Shown here: piece after piece, positions 35,783-45,428 of the stretch
Position numbering within the stretch: position 1 is the first letter of the stretch
How the letters are laid out: the number at the start of each line of letters is the position of its first letter
From: Cloacibacterium sp047601505
GTDB lineage: Bacteria; Bacteroidota; Bacteroidia; Flavobacteriales; Weeksellaceae
Assembly: GCF_047601505.1 (NCBI RefSeq)
Contig: NZ_JASGJD010000001.1
Span: 3,286,001-3,350,000 of the forward strand
Reading direction: 5' to 3'
Length of the DNA stretch: 64,000 bases
Notes under the pieces: model-generated
The model's database searches: none
Seen by the model: only the letters and a program-made list of their open reading frames with translations
Told to the model about the DNA's origin: nothing
Translations under genes and position numbers: made by a program

Positions 35783-38683
35783 TTAAAAAGTAGCTTTTAC
35801 GCCAAACGTGAATACTCTTGTTATAGGATAGGTACCAAAATTATTTTCCGGAGAATAGGTATCTCTCATTTTTGTGAAATAATATAAATTATTACCTCTT
35901 ACATAAATATTCAAATTATTAATAAACCCTATTTGGTTGATATATTTTTTTGGTAATGTATATCCTAAAGAAACATTTCTGATGGTAACATACGATGCAT
36001 CCTGAATTCTCCAAGAATTGTTAAACTCTGCATATTTATTTGTAGGTTCTGGCATTGGATAATCTCCGCTGGTATTGGTTGGTGTCCAATAATTGACGGC
36101 TACCGCATTATTATCTACTCCAGTGTTCATCGTTGGCAGGTAAGAATTAATTTTATCTCCTCCTATTACAGCTTCTATTAAGAAATCCAGTTGGAAATTT
36201 TTGTAAGTAAATGTACTTCCAAAACCTCCGTACCAATCTGGATTTGGATTGTAAAAAACCCTGTCGTCTAATGTAATTTTACCATCTCCGTTTACATCTT
36301 TTATTTTGGGCGCACCTGCTCCCCAAGTAGAACCATGCAAAGCCTGGGCCTGAGCTTCTTCTCCTATTTGATAAACGCCTTCATATACATATTGAGGATA
36401 TGTACCTAATTGATAGCCTATAAACCAGTTATTAACCCAATCATGAACGGGATTTCCATTGGCATCCACATTGTTTCTGGCTAATTTCACCAATTTATTT
36501 CTCTCTCTTGTCCAGTTAGCATTAATTGTCCAACTCAACTCGTTTTCAGAATTTGCTCTCAAAATATCTGCTTTCAGGGTAACTTCAATCCCATTATTAT
36601 CAATCTGGCCTACATTACTAATAGTAGAACTAGCACCAAAAGGTACAATAGGTACAATCTCTCCAAGAATATTATCTGTATTTTTAGATTTGTAATATTC
36701 TACAGAACCACTGATTCTATTACCAAATAAACCAAAATCTACCCCTGCGTTAAATTGTTTACTGGTTTCCCAATGTATCCCCGAATTTCCTACAAATTGA
36801 GAATTTGGAATATACCCTGTATTTAATGTCCCTCCAAATGGATACTGTGTTGCGGTTGCTAAAGTAAGATAAGGAAAATTAGAATTAATATACACTCTGC
36901 TTCCATCTGGCAAAGGAATTGAACCAGGAATTTGCTGATTTCCTCCTGTTGCATAACTTAATCTGAATTTTAACAAGTCTAGATTTTTAATACCACTTAA
37001 AAATGATTCTCTATCGGCGTTCCAAGCCAATGAAACAGATGGAAAAGTTCCCCATTTGTTTCCATTTGCAAACACAGAGGTTCCATCTCGTCTTACAGAT
37101 GCTGTTAGCACATACTTATCTGCAAATGTGTAATTAAACCTACCGACAAAATAAGCAAGACTGCTCTGGCTGTTCCAAGTTCTGGATTCTGTATTATCAT
37201 TACTCATGGTGTTCATCCCATAATAGCCCAACAAATCATAAGACAATGGATCAGCTGCAGAACCATTTCCTACAGTATTATGCCCATCACCAGATATTTT
37301 TTGAAACCCTGCAACTATTGTTGCTCCTATATCATGCTTTTCACCTAATTTTTTTCTGTAGGTTAAAATATTATCTACCAAATAATTTCTTACGACCCCA
37401 TTATTAATGGTAATTTTTCTTGCCAAACCAGTTCTATTACCTGAATCATACAAAGAGGAATAGAAAGATCTGTATAATTCGTCTCTGCTATCAAAAGCAG
37501 TATTTAACCTATAGGTAAGTCCATCCATTATTTTAAATTCTAAGTAAGGACTTATTACCAAATGCCTCACTTCTCTATCTGCTTTAGATTGTTGATATCT
37601 GAAAAGTGGGTTATACTGAAACTGACTACCAGTAATAGTAGCAGTGAGAGAGCCATCTGCATTATAAACACTTCCTAAAGGAGAATTATTTACAAAATTG
37701 ACAAAGCCTTGATTGGTACTTCTTGCATCTATTGCCAAACCTCTTTCGTCTGCATTGCTGGTACTGTAATTAATATTGGCACCAACGGTTAATCTGTCTG
37801 TTGCTTTATAGTCTGTATTTAATCTAAAAGAATAACGCTTATAATCAGAGTTGACAATTACCCCATCTTCCAGATAAGCGTTTGCATTCATATAATAAGA
37901 GAACTTATCGTCTGCACCTCTTACTGAGAAGTTATAATTATTTTGTGTTCCAGTCTTAATGAGTAATTTATTCCAATCTACCGATTTGCCTGCCGCATAA
38001 TTATTAAGAGAAATAGGATCAGAAATCACATCGGAAACACCTATGTAATTATTGGTAAGCCCTCTTTTGCCGTCAATCCTGTATTGTACATATTGGTCAG
38101 CATTCATCAACCTTGGAGTTTGCAAAACATCAACAATCCCTATAGAAGAATCAAACGAGTATTCTGGTTTTCCTTTTCTTCCTTTTTTTGTAGTGATGAG
38201 CACCACCCCATTAGATCCCTGCACACCATAAATAGCCGCTGCTCCCAAATCTTTAAGAACGCTAATATCCTGAATATCTTCTGAATTAAATTCTGCTAGA
38301 TTAGAATCGTTTACAGGAATACCATCTATTACAATTAGAGGTTTAGTACTAAGATTAATAGATTTAGCACCTCTTAATTGAAAGCTTAACCCTTGCCCAG
38401 GCTGCCCACTGCTTCTGGTTACACGCAAACCAGCTACTTGTCCTCTAACGGCCTCCATTGCATTAGGAACGGGTGTCTTAGAAATTACTTCGCTAGATAC
38501 TGTAGTTATAGCCCCTGTAACATTTTTCTTTTGCATTGATCCATAGCCTACCAATACTACCTCCTGTATTTTTTTTTCTTTGACTGAGTCTTTTTTAGTT
38601 TGTGAGTAAATAAAACCAGTCGGTAGTAAAGTCATTGCAAAAAATACCGCGGCTTTATTTCTTGTTAAATTAAAATTTCTCAT
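35783..38683 (-). CDS. susC: SusC/RagA-family TonB-dependent outer-membrane transporter
   Basis: The 966-residue product has a signal peptide, a plug domain (VVLVGYGSMQKKNVTGAITTV, VIDGIPVNDSNL, ILKDLGAAAIYG-like and GVVLITTKKG) and a 22-strand barrel ending in VFTFGVKATF. The N-terminal carboxypeptidase-regulatory-like domain common in this family is missing: the Ton-box-like KKIQEVVLVGYG begins about residue 38. It imports oligosaccharides across the outer membrane using TonB energy. It follows xylA by 65 bases on the same strand. Confidence 0.93.
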   Translation of the reverse strand: MRNFNLTRNKAAVFFAMTLLPTGFIYSQTKKDSVKEKKIQEVVLVGYGSMQKKNVTGAITTVSSEVISKTPVPNAMEAVRGQVAGLRVTRSSGQPGQGLSFQLRGAKSINLSTKPLIVIDGIPVNDSNLAEFNSEDIQDISVLKDLGAAAIYGVQGSNGVVLITTKKGRKGKPEYSFDSSIGIVDVLQTPRLMNADQYVQYRIDGKRGLTNNYIGVSDVISDPISLNNYAAGKSVDWNKLLIKTGTQNNYNFSVRGADDKFSYYMNANAYLEDGVIVNSDYKRYSFRLNTDYKATDRLTVGANINYSTSNADERGLAIDARSTNQGFVNFVNNSPLGSVYNADGSLTATITGSQFQYNPLFRYQQSKADREVRHLVISPYLEFKIMDGLTYRLNTAFDSRDELYRSFYSSLYDSGNRTGLARKITINNGVVRNYLVDNILTYRKKLGEKHDIGATIVAGFQKISGDGHNTVGNGSAADPLSYDLLGYYGMNTMSNDNTESRTWNSQSSLAYFVGRFNYTFADKYVLTASVRRDGTSVFANGNKWGTFPSVSLAWNADRESFLSGIKNLDLLKFRLSYATGGNQQIPGSIPLPDGSRVYINSNFPYLTLATATQYPFGGTLNTGYIPNSQFVGNSGIHWETSKQFNAGVDFGLFGNRISGSVEYYKSKNTDNILGEIVPIVPFGASSTISNVGQIDNNGIEVTLKADILRANSENELSWTINANWTRERNKLVKLARNNVDANGNPVHDWVNNWFIGYQLGTYPQYVYEGVYQIGEEAQAQALHGSTWGAGAPKIKDVNGDGKITLDDRVFYNPNPDWYGGFGSTFTYKNFQLDFLIEAVIGGDKINSYLPTMNTGVDNNAVAVNYWTPTNTSGDYPMPEPTNKYAEFNNSWRIQDASYVTIRNVSLGYTLPKKYINQIGFINNLNIYVRGNNLYYFTKMRDTYSPENNFGTYPITRVFTFGVKATF

Positions 38684-38748
38684 AATTCATGATTATTAAA
38701 TGGGTAATAAATTATAATTGATTCATATTATTTGAGCTTTCAGAAAGC

Positions 38749-40077
38749 TTATATGTACATGTTTACAATCGCTTCAAAGAGTTCTTGCTTACCACTTTTC
38801 GCTACTGGTTCTCTTGATTCGTGGGCGATTTTTCTTAAATCTTCTAAAGTTAGTTTTCCTTCTTCAAAAGCTTTTCCGTTGCCTGCATCAAATGATGCAT
38901 ATCTCTCGGTTCTTAGTTTTTTGTAATCTGATTTTTCTAAAATATCTGCTGCTACCAATAGCCCTTTCGCGAATACATCCATTCCTGATACATGTGCAAT
39001 GAATAAATCTTCTGCATCGGTAGAGTTTCTTCTGATTTTTGCATCGAAATTTACTCCACCTGTTTTTAAACCTCCACCTTGTAGAATTACCAACCATGCT
39101 TGCGCTAAATCATAATAATCTATCGGGAATTGGTCTGTATCCCAACCGTTTTGGCTATCTCCTCTGTTGGCATCTATGCTTCCTAATAAACCTGCATCTA
39201 CAGCTACTTGTAATTCGTGTTCGAAAGTATGTCCTGCTAATGTGGCGTGGTTTACTTCTATATTTACTTTAAAATCATTTTCTAATCCATAATTTTTAAT
39301 AAATCCAATTACGGTTTCTGTATCGTAATCGTACTGGTGTTTGGTTGGTTCCATTGGTTTTGGTTCGATAAGGAAAGTTCCTTTGAATCCTTGTGAACGT
39401 GCATAATCTCTTGCCATCGTTAAAAACTTAGCCAAATGCTCTTTTTCGCGTTTCATATTGGTATTTAATAGGCTCATATAACCTTCTCTTCCTCCCCAGA
39501 ATACGTAGTTTTCTCCTCCTAATGCAATGGTAGCATCTATTGCGTTTTTAACCTGAGTTCCTGCGCATGCCAACACATCAAAATTTGGATTGGTAGATGC
39601 GCCGTTCATGTATCTTTCGTGTGTAAAAACATTGGCAGTGCCCCAAAGGAGTTTAATTCCTGTTTCGGCTTGTTTTTCTTTGGCATATTCTACAGCTCCT
39701 TGTAAATTTGATTCGTATTCTGCCCAACTTTTTCCTGCATCTACTAAATCTACATCATGAAAACAATAGTATTCAAATCCTACTTTTTTCATAAATTCAA
39801 ATCCTGCATCTAATTTATATTTAGCTCTTGATACTGCATCTGAACCCATATCCCATGGATGATGAATGGTAGCTCCTCCGAATGGATCACTTCCATTTGC
39901 ACACAAGGTATGCCACCATGCCATTGCGAATCTTAACCATTCTTTCATTGGTTTGCCCATTACGATTCTGTTGGCTTCATAATATCTAAATGCTAAAGGA
40001 TTGGTGCTTTCTTTTCCTTCAAATTTTATTTCCTGTACACTAGGAAAAAACTCTTTTGTTCCTTTTAAAACTTCCAT
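38749..40077 (-). CDS. xylA: Xylose isomerase
   Basis: The 442-residue product is a class II xylose isomerase by length and sequence, with FCFHDVDL (catalytic His), FLIEPKPMEPTKHQYDYD and the metal-binding NVEVNHATLAGHTFEHEL-like block. It converts D-xylose to D-xylulose in the cytoplasm. It lies between xylB (79-base gap) and susC (65-base gap) on the same strand, so intracellular metabolism and outer-membrane uptake are probably cotranscribed. Confidence 0.95.
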   Translation of the reverse strand: MEVLKGTKEFFPSVQEIKFEGKESTNPLAFRYYEANRIVMGKPMKEWLRFAMAWWHTLCANGSDPFGGATIHHPWDMGSDAVSRAKYKLDAGFEFMKKVGFEYYCFHDVDLVDAGKSWAEYESNLQGAVEYAKEKQAETGIKLLWGTANVFTHERYMNGASTNPNFDVLACAGTQVKNAIDATIALGGENYVFWGGREGYMSLLNTNMKREKEHLAKFLTMARDYARSQGFKGTFLIEPKPMEPTKHQYDYDTETVIGFIKNYGLENDFKVNIEVNHATLAGHTFEHELQVAVDAGLLGSIDANRGDSQNGWDTDQFPIDYYDLAQAWLVILQGGGLKTGGVNFDAKIRRNSTDAEDLFIAHVSGMDVFAKGLLVAADILEKSDYKKLRTERYASFDAGNGKAFEEGKLTLEDLRKIAHESREPVAKSGKQELFEAIVNMYI

Positions 40078-40156
40078 GATTCTGTGGATTTAATTATATT
40101 TTTTTGTTTATTTTTTTATTGTTTAATTCTCATTAATTGCTTTGTCCTTTTTTTAA

Positions 40157-41641
40157 CTAAAGCATCTTCTCGAGATAATTGGTCCATCTGTTGTAGGCTT
40201 CTTGATATTGCTCTTTCTTATCAACTTCTGGTTCTATTATGGCTATTTTTTCTAATGCTGAAAAGGCTTCGTTGGTATTGGCATAAAAGCCCACTCCCAA
40301 TCCTGCGGCTCTTGCTGCTCCGGCTGCTCCGTCTGTATCGTATAATTCTATCACGGCGTTGCTTATGCTCGATAAGGTTTGTCTGAAGATTGAACTCAAA
40401 AACATATTGGCATTGCCTGCTCTTATCACTTGAATATTCATGCCCATGTTTCTCATAATATTCATTCCGTATTCGTAAGAAAAGACGATTCCTTCTTGGG
40501 CGGCACGCAAAACGTCTCCTTTGGTGTGAATATTAAAATTGATTCCGTTTAAGGAACAATCTACTTCCTTATTTTCTAAAACTCTTTCGGCGCCATTTCC
40601 AAATGGAATGATACTCAAGCCTTTTGAACCTATAGGGGAAAGTGATGCCAATTCATTCATATCTCCATAAGAGGAAAGTGAGGTGGCAAAATTATTTTTA
40701 AGCCAAGAATTTAAAATTCCTGTTCCGTTGATGCACAATAAAACGCCTAATCTGGTTTGTTCTAACGTATGATTAACGTGTGCAAAAGTGTTGACTCTAG
40801 ATTTTTCGTCATAATCTAACTGGTCTAAAACGCCATACACAACGCCTGAAGTTCCTGCTGTTGATGCTATTTCTCCGGGATTGAAAACATTAAGTGAAAG
40901 CGCATTATTGGGTTGATCGCCTGCTCTATATGAAATTGGAGTGCCTTCTTTTAATCCTAATTCTGCGGCTGCACTTACTGAAACGGTTGCCTGAATTCCA
41001 AACGTCGGTACAATCTCTGGGAAAAAGCTTTTCGGAATGCCAAAATAATTTAATACGTCTTCTGAGATGCAATTGTTTTTAAAATCCCAAAAAATCCCTT
41101 CGGATAAACCTTCTATTGTTATGCCTGTCTCGCCACTTAGCTTCATGGCTATGTAATCGCCGGGAAGCATGATTTTATCAATTTTCTCGAAAATTTCTGG
41201 CTCGTTTTCTTTTACCCATGCTAATTTTGATGCGGTAAAATTACCTGGTGAGTTCAAAAGATACGAAAGACACTTTTTTTCTCCAATCGATTGCAATGCT
41301 TTTTCGCCAAAAGGTACGGCTCGGCTGTCGCACCATATTATTGATGGTCTCAACAAATTCTGGTCTTTATCTACCAAGATTAATCCGTGCATTTGCCATG
41401 TAATACCTATGGCTTTTATGTCTTCGGGGTTGATTCCTGATTTATTTAATACTGATTCGTGGGCTAATTTTAAATTTATCCACCAATCTGTTGGGTTTTG
41501 CTCTGCCCAGCCTACATTTTCTGCAATTATCTTCATCTCCTTCTTTGGCGAATAATCGGACGCGATTATTTTACCGCTTGATGCCTCTATCAAACATACT
41601 TTTACTGAAGAACTTCCTATGTCATATCCTAGCAAATACAT
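40157..41641 (-). CDS. xylB: Xylulokinase
   Basis: The 494-residue product is a FGGY-family kinase starting with YDIGSSSVKVCL (phosphate-binding loop), with ITWQMHG for substrate contact and RAGDQPNNAL carrying the catalytic Asp. It phosphorylates D-xylulose to xylulose-5-phosphate, which enters the transketolase/transaldolase steps encoded at 24.9-27.4 kb. It is the first gene of the minus-strand operon, behind a long upstream region rich in inverted repeats. Confidence 0.93.
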   Translation of the reverse strand: MYLLGYDIGSSSVKVCLIEASSGKIIASDYSPKKEMKIIAENVGWAEQNPTDWWINLKLAHESVLNKSGINPEDIKAIGITWQMHGLILVDKDQNLLRPSIIWCDSRAVPFGEKALQSIGEKKCLSYLLNSPGNFTASKLAWVKENEPEIFEKIDKIMLPGDYIAMKLSGETGITIEGLSEGIFWDFKNNCISEDVLNYFGIPKSFFPEIVPTFGIQATVSVSAAAELGLKEGTPISYRAGDQPNNALSLNVFNPGEIASTAGTSGVVYGVLDQLDYDEKSRVNTFAHVNHTLEQTRLGVLLCINGTGILNSWLKNNFATSLSSYGDMNELASLSPIGSKGLSIIPFGNGAERVLENKEVDCSLNGINFNIHTKGDVLRAAQEGIVFSYEYGMNIMRNMGMNIQVIRAGNANMFLSSIFRQTLSSISNAVIELYDTDGAAGAARAAGLGVGFYANTNEAFSALEKIAIIEPEVDKKEQYQEAYNRWTNYLEKML

Positions 41642-42272
41642 ATATTGTCTGTTTATTTTAATAATTTATTATTACTTTTCTTGAATATTTTACTGTCAAA
41701 TTTGTAATATCTTGGGGTAGTTTTATAATCTTTATCAGCCATCTTTTTAATTTCTATTAATGTAAAAAGAACTCTTTACGCTGATTAAATACAATTTCAT
41801 TACTTACTAGTAATTTTATTCTCCTTTTTCTAACTATAAAATTAAGATATCTTCAAAATGTTAACATTTACGTAACACAACAAATATAAAAATCTAATTG
41901 AAATAAAAAAATTTTTTTCACGTGACATACTGCATATCAATACTTTAGTTATCACTTCAAGATGATAAGTATTTCTTATAATTTATGATAAGATTAAAAA
42001 ATTTAGATATAAATTAACACTTAAAAACAATGCATTTTAATAGTTTAAACTAATTCAATAGCACAATAAATCATAAAAAAAATGATAAGCATAAACACTT
42101 TTACGCTTATTTTTTTTCATTTTAATTTAATAAAAAAGAATTTTAATAGTAAAAAAAACATTATATAGACTATATTTTATATAAAAAAAACATATAAAAT
42201 TCACCAAAATTAGCATCAAAAAGACAAAATCATCTATTTAATATAAAATTTGAACTAATTGAAAAAATCAGA
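41642..42272. promoter_or_regulatory. Long AT-rich upstream region of the xylB-susCD operon
   Basis: No gene is seen in this gap. It contains a minus-strand -7 element TATATTTG (41888-41881), an inverted repeat TGTTA-N9-TAACA (41859-41877) directly downstream of that element, another TTATCA-N8-TGATAA (41949-41968), a CTTAT-N8-ATAAG (41975-41992), and a hairpin ATAAGC/GCTTAT around 42080-42120. It is the largest candidate control region in the xylan locus. Confidence 0.55.
41859..41877. promoter_or_regulatory. Candidate operator at the xylB promoter
   Basis: TGTTA (41859-41863) and TAACA (41873-41877) form a perfect inverted repeat with a 9-base spacer. On the minus strand it begins 4 bases after the -7 element, where it would cover the transcription start. 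Confidence 0.5.
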
Positions 42273-42319
42273 GCAAAAAAAAGCAAGACAATTTCAAAGA
42301 AAAAGCCTTGCAAAAAAAA
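42273..42319 (-). terminator. Terminator of the uxuA-SDR operon
   Basis: On the minus strand GCAAGGC (42311-42305) pairs with GTCTTGC (42289-42283), with one G-T pair, followed by eight Ts. It lies just past the SDR stop codon at 42335. Confidence 0.75.
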
Positions 42320-42334
42320 TTAATCCAAATTATA

Positions 42335-43150
42335 TTATACTCCGCTAAATGCGCTGAAGCCACCATCAACAGGCAATAAAGCACCTGTAATAAAACTTGC
42401 CGCATCCGAACATAAAAACTGTATAGCTCCGTTTAATTCTTCTATTTCGCCAAATCTTCTCATAGGTGTTTTGGCAATTACTTTTACACTTCTTTCAGTC
42501 AAAGAACCATCAGGATTGATTAATATATTCCTATTTTGATCACCTATAAAAAAGCCTGGAGCAATTGCATTAACCCTAATTCTATCTCCAAATTTAATGG
42601 CTAAGTCTGAGGCTAACCATTGCGTAAAATTGGTAATTGCAGCTTTAGCCGCAGAATAACCTGCAACTCTAGTAATAGCTGAATAAGCAGCCATAGAAGA
42701 AATATTGATAATACTTCCACTTCCTTGCTTTGCCATTACTTTACCAAAAACATAGCAAGGATATACTGTTCCATTCATATTAAGATTTGTAGCTTTATTC
42801 CAACCCTCTAAATCCATATCGAAGAAACATTGATCTGCAGATAATGTAGCAGACGGAATATTACCACCTGCAATATTGAGCAAAATATCTATACTTCCCC
42901 ACTTTTCTACAACAGTTTCAGCTACTTTTTCTAGACTTTCAATATCTAAGACATTACCAATAACACCAATTGCCTCTCCTCCTAAGTCTGTAAGTTCTTT
43001 AACTCTGATATCTAAATTCTCTTGTCTAATGTCTATAGCAACAACTTTTGCACCTGCTTTTATAAAACTTTTAGCAATGCTACCTCCTAAAACGCCTCCA
43101 GCTCCTGAAATAATCGCTACTTTACCTGCGATACTAAACATCTCGTTCAT
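42335..43150 (-). CDS. SDR-family fructuronate reductase (D-mannonate oxidoreductase)
   Basis: The 271-residue product is a classical short-chain dehydrogenase: cofactor motif GAGGVLGGSIA, NIAGG, active-site Ser (NISSMAA) and YSAAK (Tyr/Lys pair), and the C-terminal GALLPVDGGFSAFSGV. It is unrelated in fold to E. coli UxuB, but SDR enzymes of this kind act with UxuA in Bacteroidota and Firmicutes. It would reduce D-fructuronate to D-mannonate with NAD(P)H. It is 52 bases downstream of uxuA on the same strand. Confidence 0.85.
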   Translation of the reverse strand: MNEMFSIAGKVAIISGAGGVLGGSIAKSFIKAGAKVVAIDIRQENLDIRVKELTDLGGEAIGVIGNVLDIESLEKVAETVVEKWGSIDILLNIAGGNIPSATLSADQCFFDMDLEGWNKATNLNMNGTVYPCYVFGKVMAKQGSGSIINISSMAAYSAITRVAGYSAAKAAITNFTQWLASDLAIKFGDRIRVNAIAPGFFIGDQNRNILINPDGSLTERSVKVIAKTPMRRFGEIEELNGAIQFLCSDAASFITGALLPVDGGFSAFSGV

Positions 43151-43202
43151 TTATTTTATATTTTTTTTAATTTAACAATGATGATATGAAAAACAGGCAA
43201 TA

Positions 43203-44378
43203 TTATTTACCTTCTAATTCTGACTGAACCGCAGCAATTACACCCTCTATTTGCCCAAGAGCCAGCATTCTACCAAAAAAAGAATAACCAGGATTATACC
43301 CTTTATCTACATCATCTGAAAGCAATCTGCCATGGTCTATACGCATTGGCAGACTAGGACTTTCTTTCTCAAATACTTTTATTACATCAATTAGATGTCC
43401 TCTTCCTCCTAAATGCTCAGCTTCAATAAAGTTTCCGTTATCAAAAACGTTTGTACTTCTTAAATGCACAAATTTTGTTCTAGAAGCATATTTTTTTGCC
43501 AATTTTGGAACATCATTTTGAAGACCAGCACTTAAAGAACCAGCACAAAAAGTGAGCCCATTATGTGGATTATCTACTGCTGTTAAAAACCAATCAATAT
43601 CTTCTTCGCAAGTCACAATACGAGGTAATCCTAATAGTTGAAATGGCGGATCATCTGGATGTACACACATTTGTATATTCCATTTTTCGCAAACTGGCAT
43701 TATTTTTTCTAAGAAATATTTCATATTCTGGCGAAGAGCATCTCTATCAATACCATCATACAAAGCCAATAATTTTTTAAAAATCCCAACAGGGTCTAAA
43801 TCTCCTTCTTTAATGTTACCATTTACAAAACCTTGAGTTTTAACGATTACAGAATCTATCAAGTCTTTTCTATCTTCTTCTGTAATTGTTTTTTTAAGTT
43901 CTTCTACTTTTTCAAGAATTTCTGAATTATAATCTTTTTCAGCTCCATTCCTTTCTAAAATATAAAGTTCAAAATAGGCAAACTTCACTTTATCAAAATA
44001 TAAAGAAGAAGAACCGTCTTCCCACTTGTGGAACAAATCTGTACGTGCCCAATCTAAAACTGGCATAAAATTATAACACACTGTTGTAATTCCAGCTTTA
44101 CCGAGGTTTTCTAAACTGATAATATACTTATCTATCAAATCATCTCTGTCATTACCTCCATATTTTATAGACTCACTTACAGGAAGACTTTCTACAACAG
44201 ACCACCTTAATCCAAAACTCTCTATATAATTTTTTAGTTCATTAATAGATTCTAATGTCCAAACTTCTCCATTTGAAACTTCATGAAGAGCTGTAACAAT
44301 TCCTTCCACGCCAATTTGACGAAGCATTGAAAGCGAAATTTTGTCTTTTTTACCAAACCATCGCCATGTTTTTTCCAT
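43203..44378 (-). CDS. uxuA: Mannonate dehydratase
   Basis: The 391-residue product matches UxuA along its length, including TWRWFGKKDKISL at the N-terminus, MCVHPDDPPF, FCAGSLSAG and HLRSTNVF. The conserved His/Cys/Asp residues bind the metal. It dehydrates D-mannonate to 2-keto-3-deoxygluconate. It is the first gene of a two-gene operon with the SDR reductase and diverges from an AraC-family regulator gene. Confidence 0.94.
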   Translation of the reverse strand: MEKTWRWFGKKDKISLSMLRQIGVEGIVTALHEVSNGEVWTLESINELKNYIESFGLRWSVVESLPVSESIKYGGNDRDDLIDKYIISLENLGKAGITTVCYNFMPVLDWARTDLFHKWEDGSSSLYFDKVKFAYFELYILERNGAEKDYNSEILEKVEELKKTITEEDRKDLIDSVIVKTQGFVNGNIKEGDLDPVGIFKKLLALYDGIDRDALRQNMKYFLEKIMPVCEKWNIQMCVHPDDPPFQLLGLPRIVTCEEDIDWFLTAVDNPHNGLTFCAGSLSAGLQNDVPKLAKKYASRTKFVHLRSTNVFDNGNFIEAEHLGGRGHLIDVIKVFEKESPSLPMRIDHGRLLSDDVDKGYNPGYSFFGRMLALGQIEGVIAAVQSELEGK

Positions 44379-44449
44379 AATTAAATTCCTTTTTTAATTA
44401 AAATATTTATAATAGCCTTGCAGCATTACAAGCTGTATATAATGAAACT

Positions 44450-44533
44450 ATATTTGCTATAATCTTTGTAAAATTACTAACATGATTAACATAAAAATAA
44501 ATCAATATTTGCTAATAATAAGCGTATATTTGC
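44450..44533. promoter_or_regulatory. Three in-phase ATATTTGC direct repeats between uxuA and the araC-type gene
   Basis: ATATTTGC occurs at 44450-44457, 44505-44512 and 44526-44533. The spacings of 55 and 21 bases are close to whole helical turns, the usual layout of AraC-family half-sites. The third copy overlaps the -7 element TATATTTG (44525-44532) of the regulator gene. Confidence 0.5.
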
Positions 44534-44549
44534 AACCAAAACATCGCCT

Positions 44550-45428
44550 ATGAAAACAATAATGAATGAGAAACTCCCTATCTCTAACACCACCCCAATA
44601 AAAGCAAGACATTATGATTACCAGCATTTTACTTATCCTTGGCACTTCCACAGTCAATATGAATTAATGTATGTCGAAAATGGCTTCGGACAGTGTTTTG
44701 TAGGAGACTCAATTCATAAATTTTCAGATGGAGATCTCATTCTATTTGGCAGCAATCTTCCTCATTACATGAATAGTGACGACTCTTACAAGAAAAAAAA
44801 TTCTAATCTAAGAGTAAAAGGCATTATTGTACAATTTGAAAAAGATTTTATGAACTATTCTATCAACAATTATCCTCAATTTCTTCAAATAAAAACACTT
44901 CTTGAAAATTCAGGAAGAGGAATGCTTTTCCCAAAAGAACAATCAGATAAAATAAAATCTATTCTGAAAAAATTACCCGAAATGAATGGTTTGCAACAAA
45001 TCATCAATTTCCTAAACTTATTACAAGAACTTGCTTCTTGCAAAAAAAATACTGTATTAGCATCTCCTCAATTTTATAAATCTTTTCCAAAACTTGGAAA
45101 TAGTAGAATTGAAAAAATAATTTCCTTCATTAATATTAATTACACTAGAAACATTTCATTAACAGAAATTGCTTCTCTTGCAGCCATGAATGTTTCTTCT
45201 TTCTGTAGATATTTTAAAGAACAAACAGGAAAAACTTTCCTAGAATACATAGCAGAAATGAGAATTGGATACGCTTGTAAACTCCTTACATTAAATGAAA
45301 AAAGCATTAATCAAATTAGTATCGAATGCGGTTTTGAATCTATCACTCATTTTAATAAAACCTTCAAGAAACAAACTCATTTTACTCCTACTATTTATAA
45401 ACAAAAAATTTTAGAAAATACTATTTAA
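44550..45428 (+). CDS. AraC-family transcriptional regulator
   Basis: The 292-residue product has an N-terminal cupin sensor domain (about residues 18-110, with HFHSQYELMYVENGFGQCFVG) and a C-terminal double helix-turn-helix AraC domain (about 190-288, NISLTEIASLAAMNVSSFCRYFKE and INQISIECGFESITHFNKTFK). It diverges from uxuA and converges with the ExuT gene, so it is a likely activator of uronate use. Its last eight bases overlap the end of the ExuT gene on the opposite strand. Confidence 0.88.
   Translation: MKTIMNEKLPISNTTPIKARHYDYQHFTYPWHFHSQYELMYVENGFGQCFVGDSIHKFSDGDLILFGSNLPHYMNSDDSYKKKNSNLRVKGIIVQFEKDFMNYSINNYPQFLQIKTLLENSGRGMLFPKEQSDKIKSILKKLPEMNGLQQIINFLNLLQELASCKKNTVLASPQFYKSFPKLGNSRIEKIISFININYTRNISLTEIASLAAMNVSSFCRYFKEQTGKTFLEYIAEMRIGYACKLLTLNEKSINQISIECGFESITHFNKTFKKQTHFTPTIYKQKILENTI

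Noticed and set aside
40084..40386. A 100-residue plus-strand open frame rich in Leu
   Set aside because: It is antisense to the end of xylB and covers the xylB-xylA gap; its composition reflects the complementary strand.
41283..41294. CAATCGATTG palindrome as another LacI-type operator
   Set aside because: It lies deep inside the xylB coding region and encodes a normal QSIG segment; it matches only the core, not the flanks.
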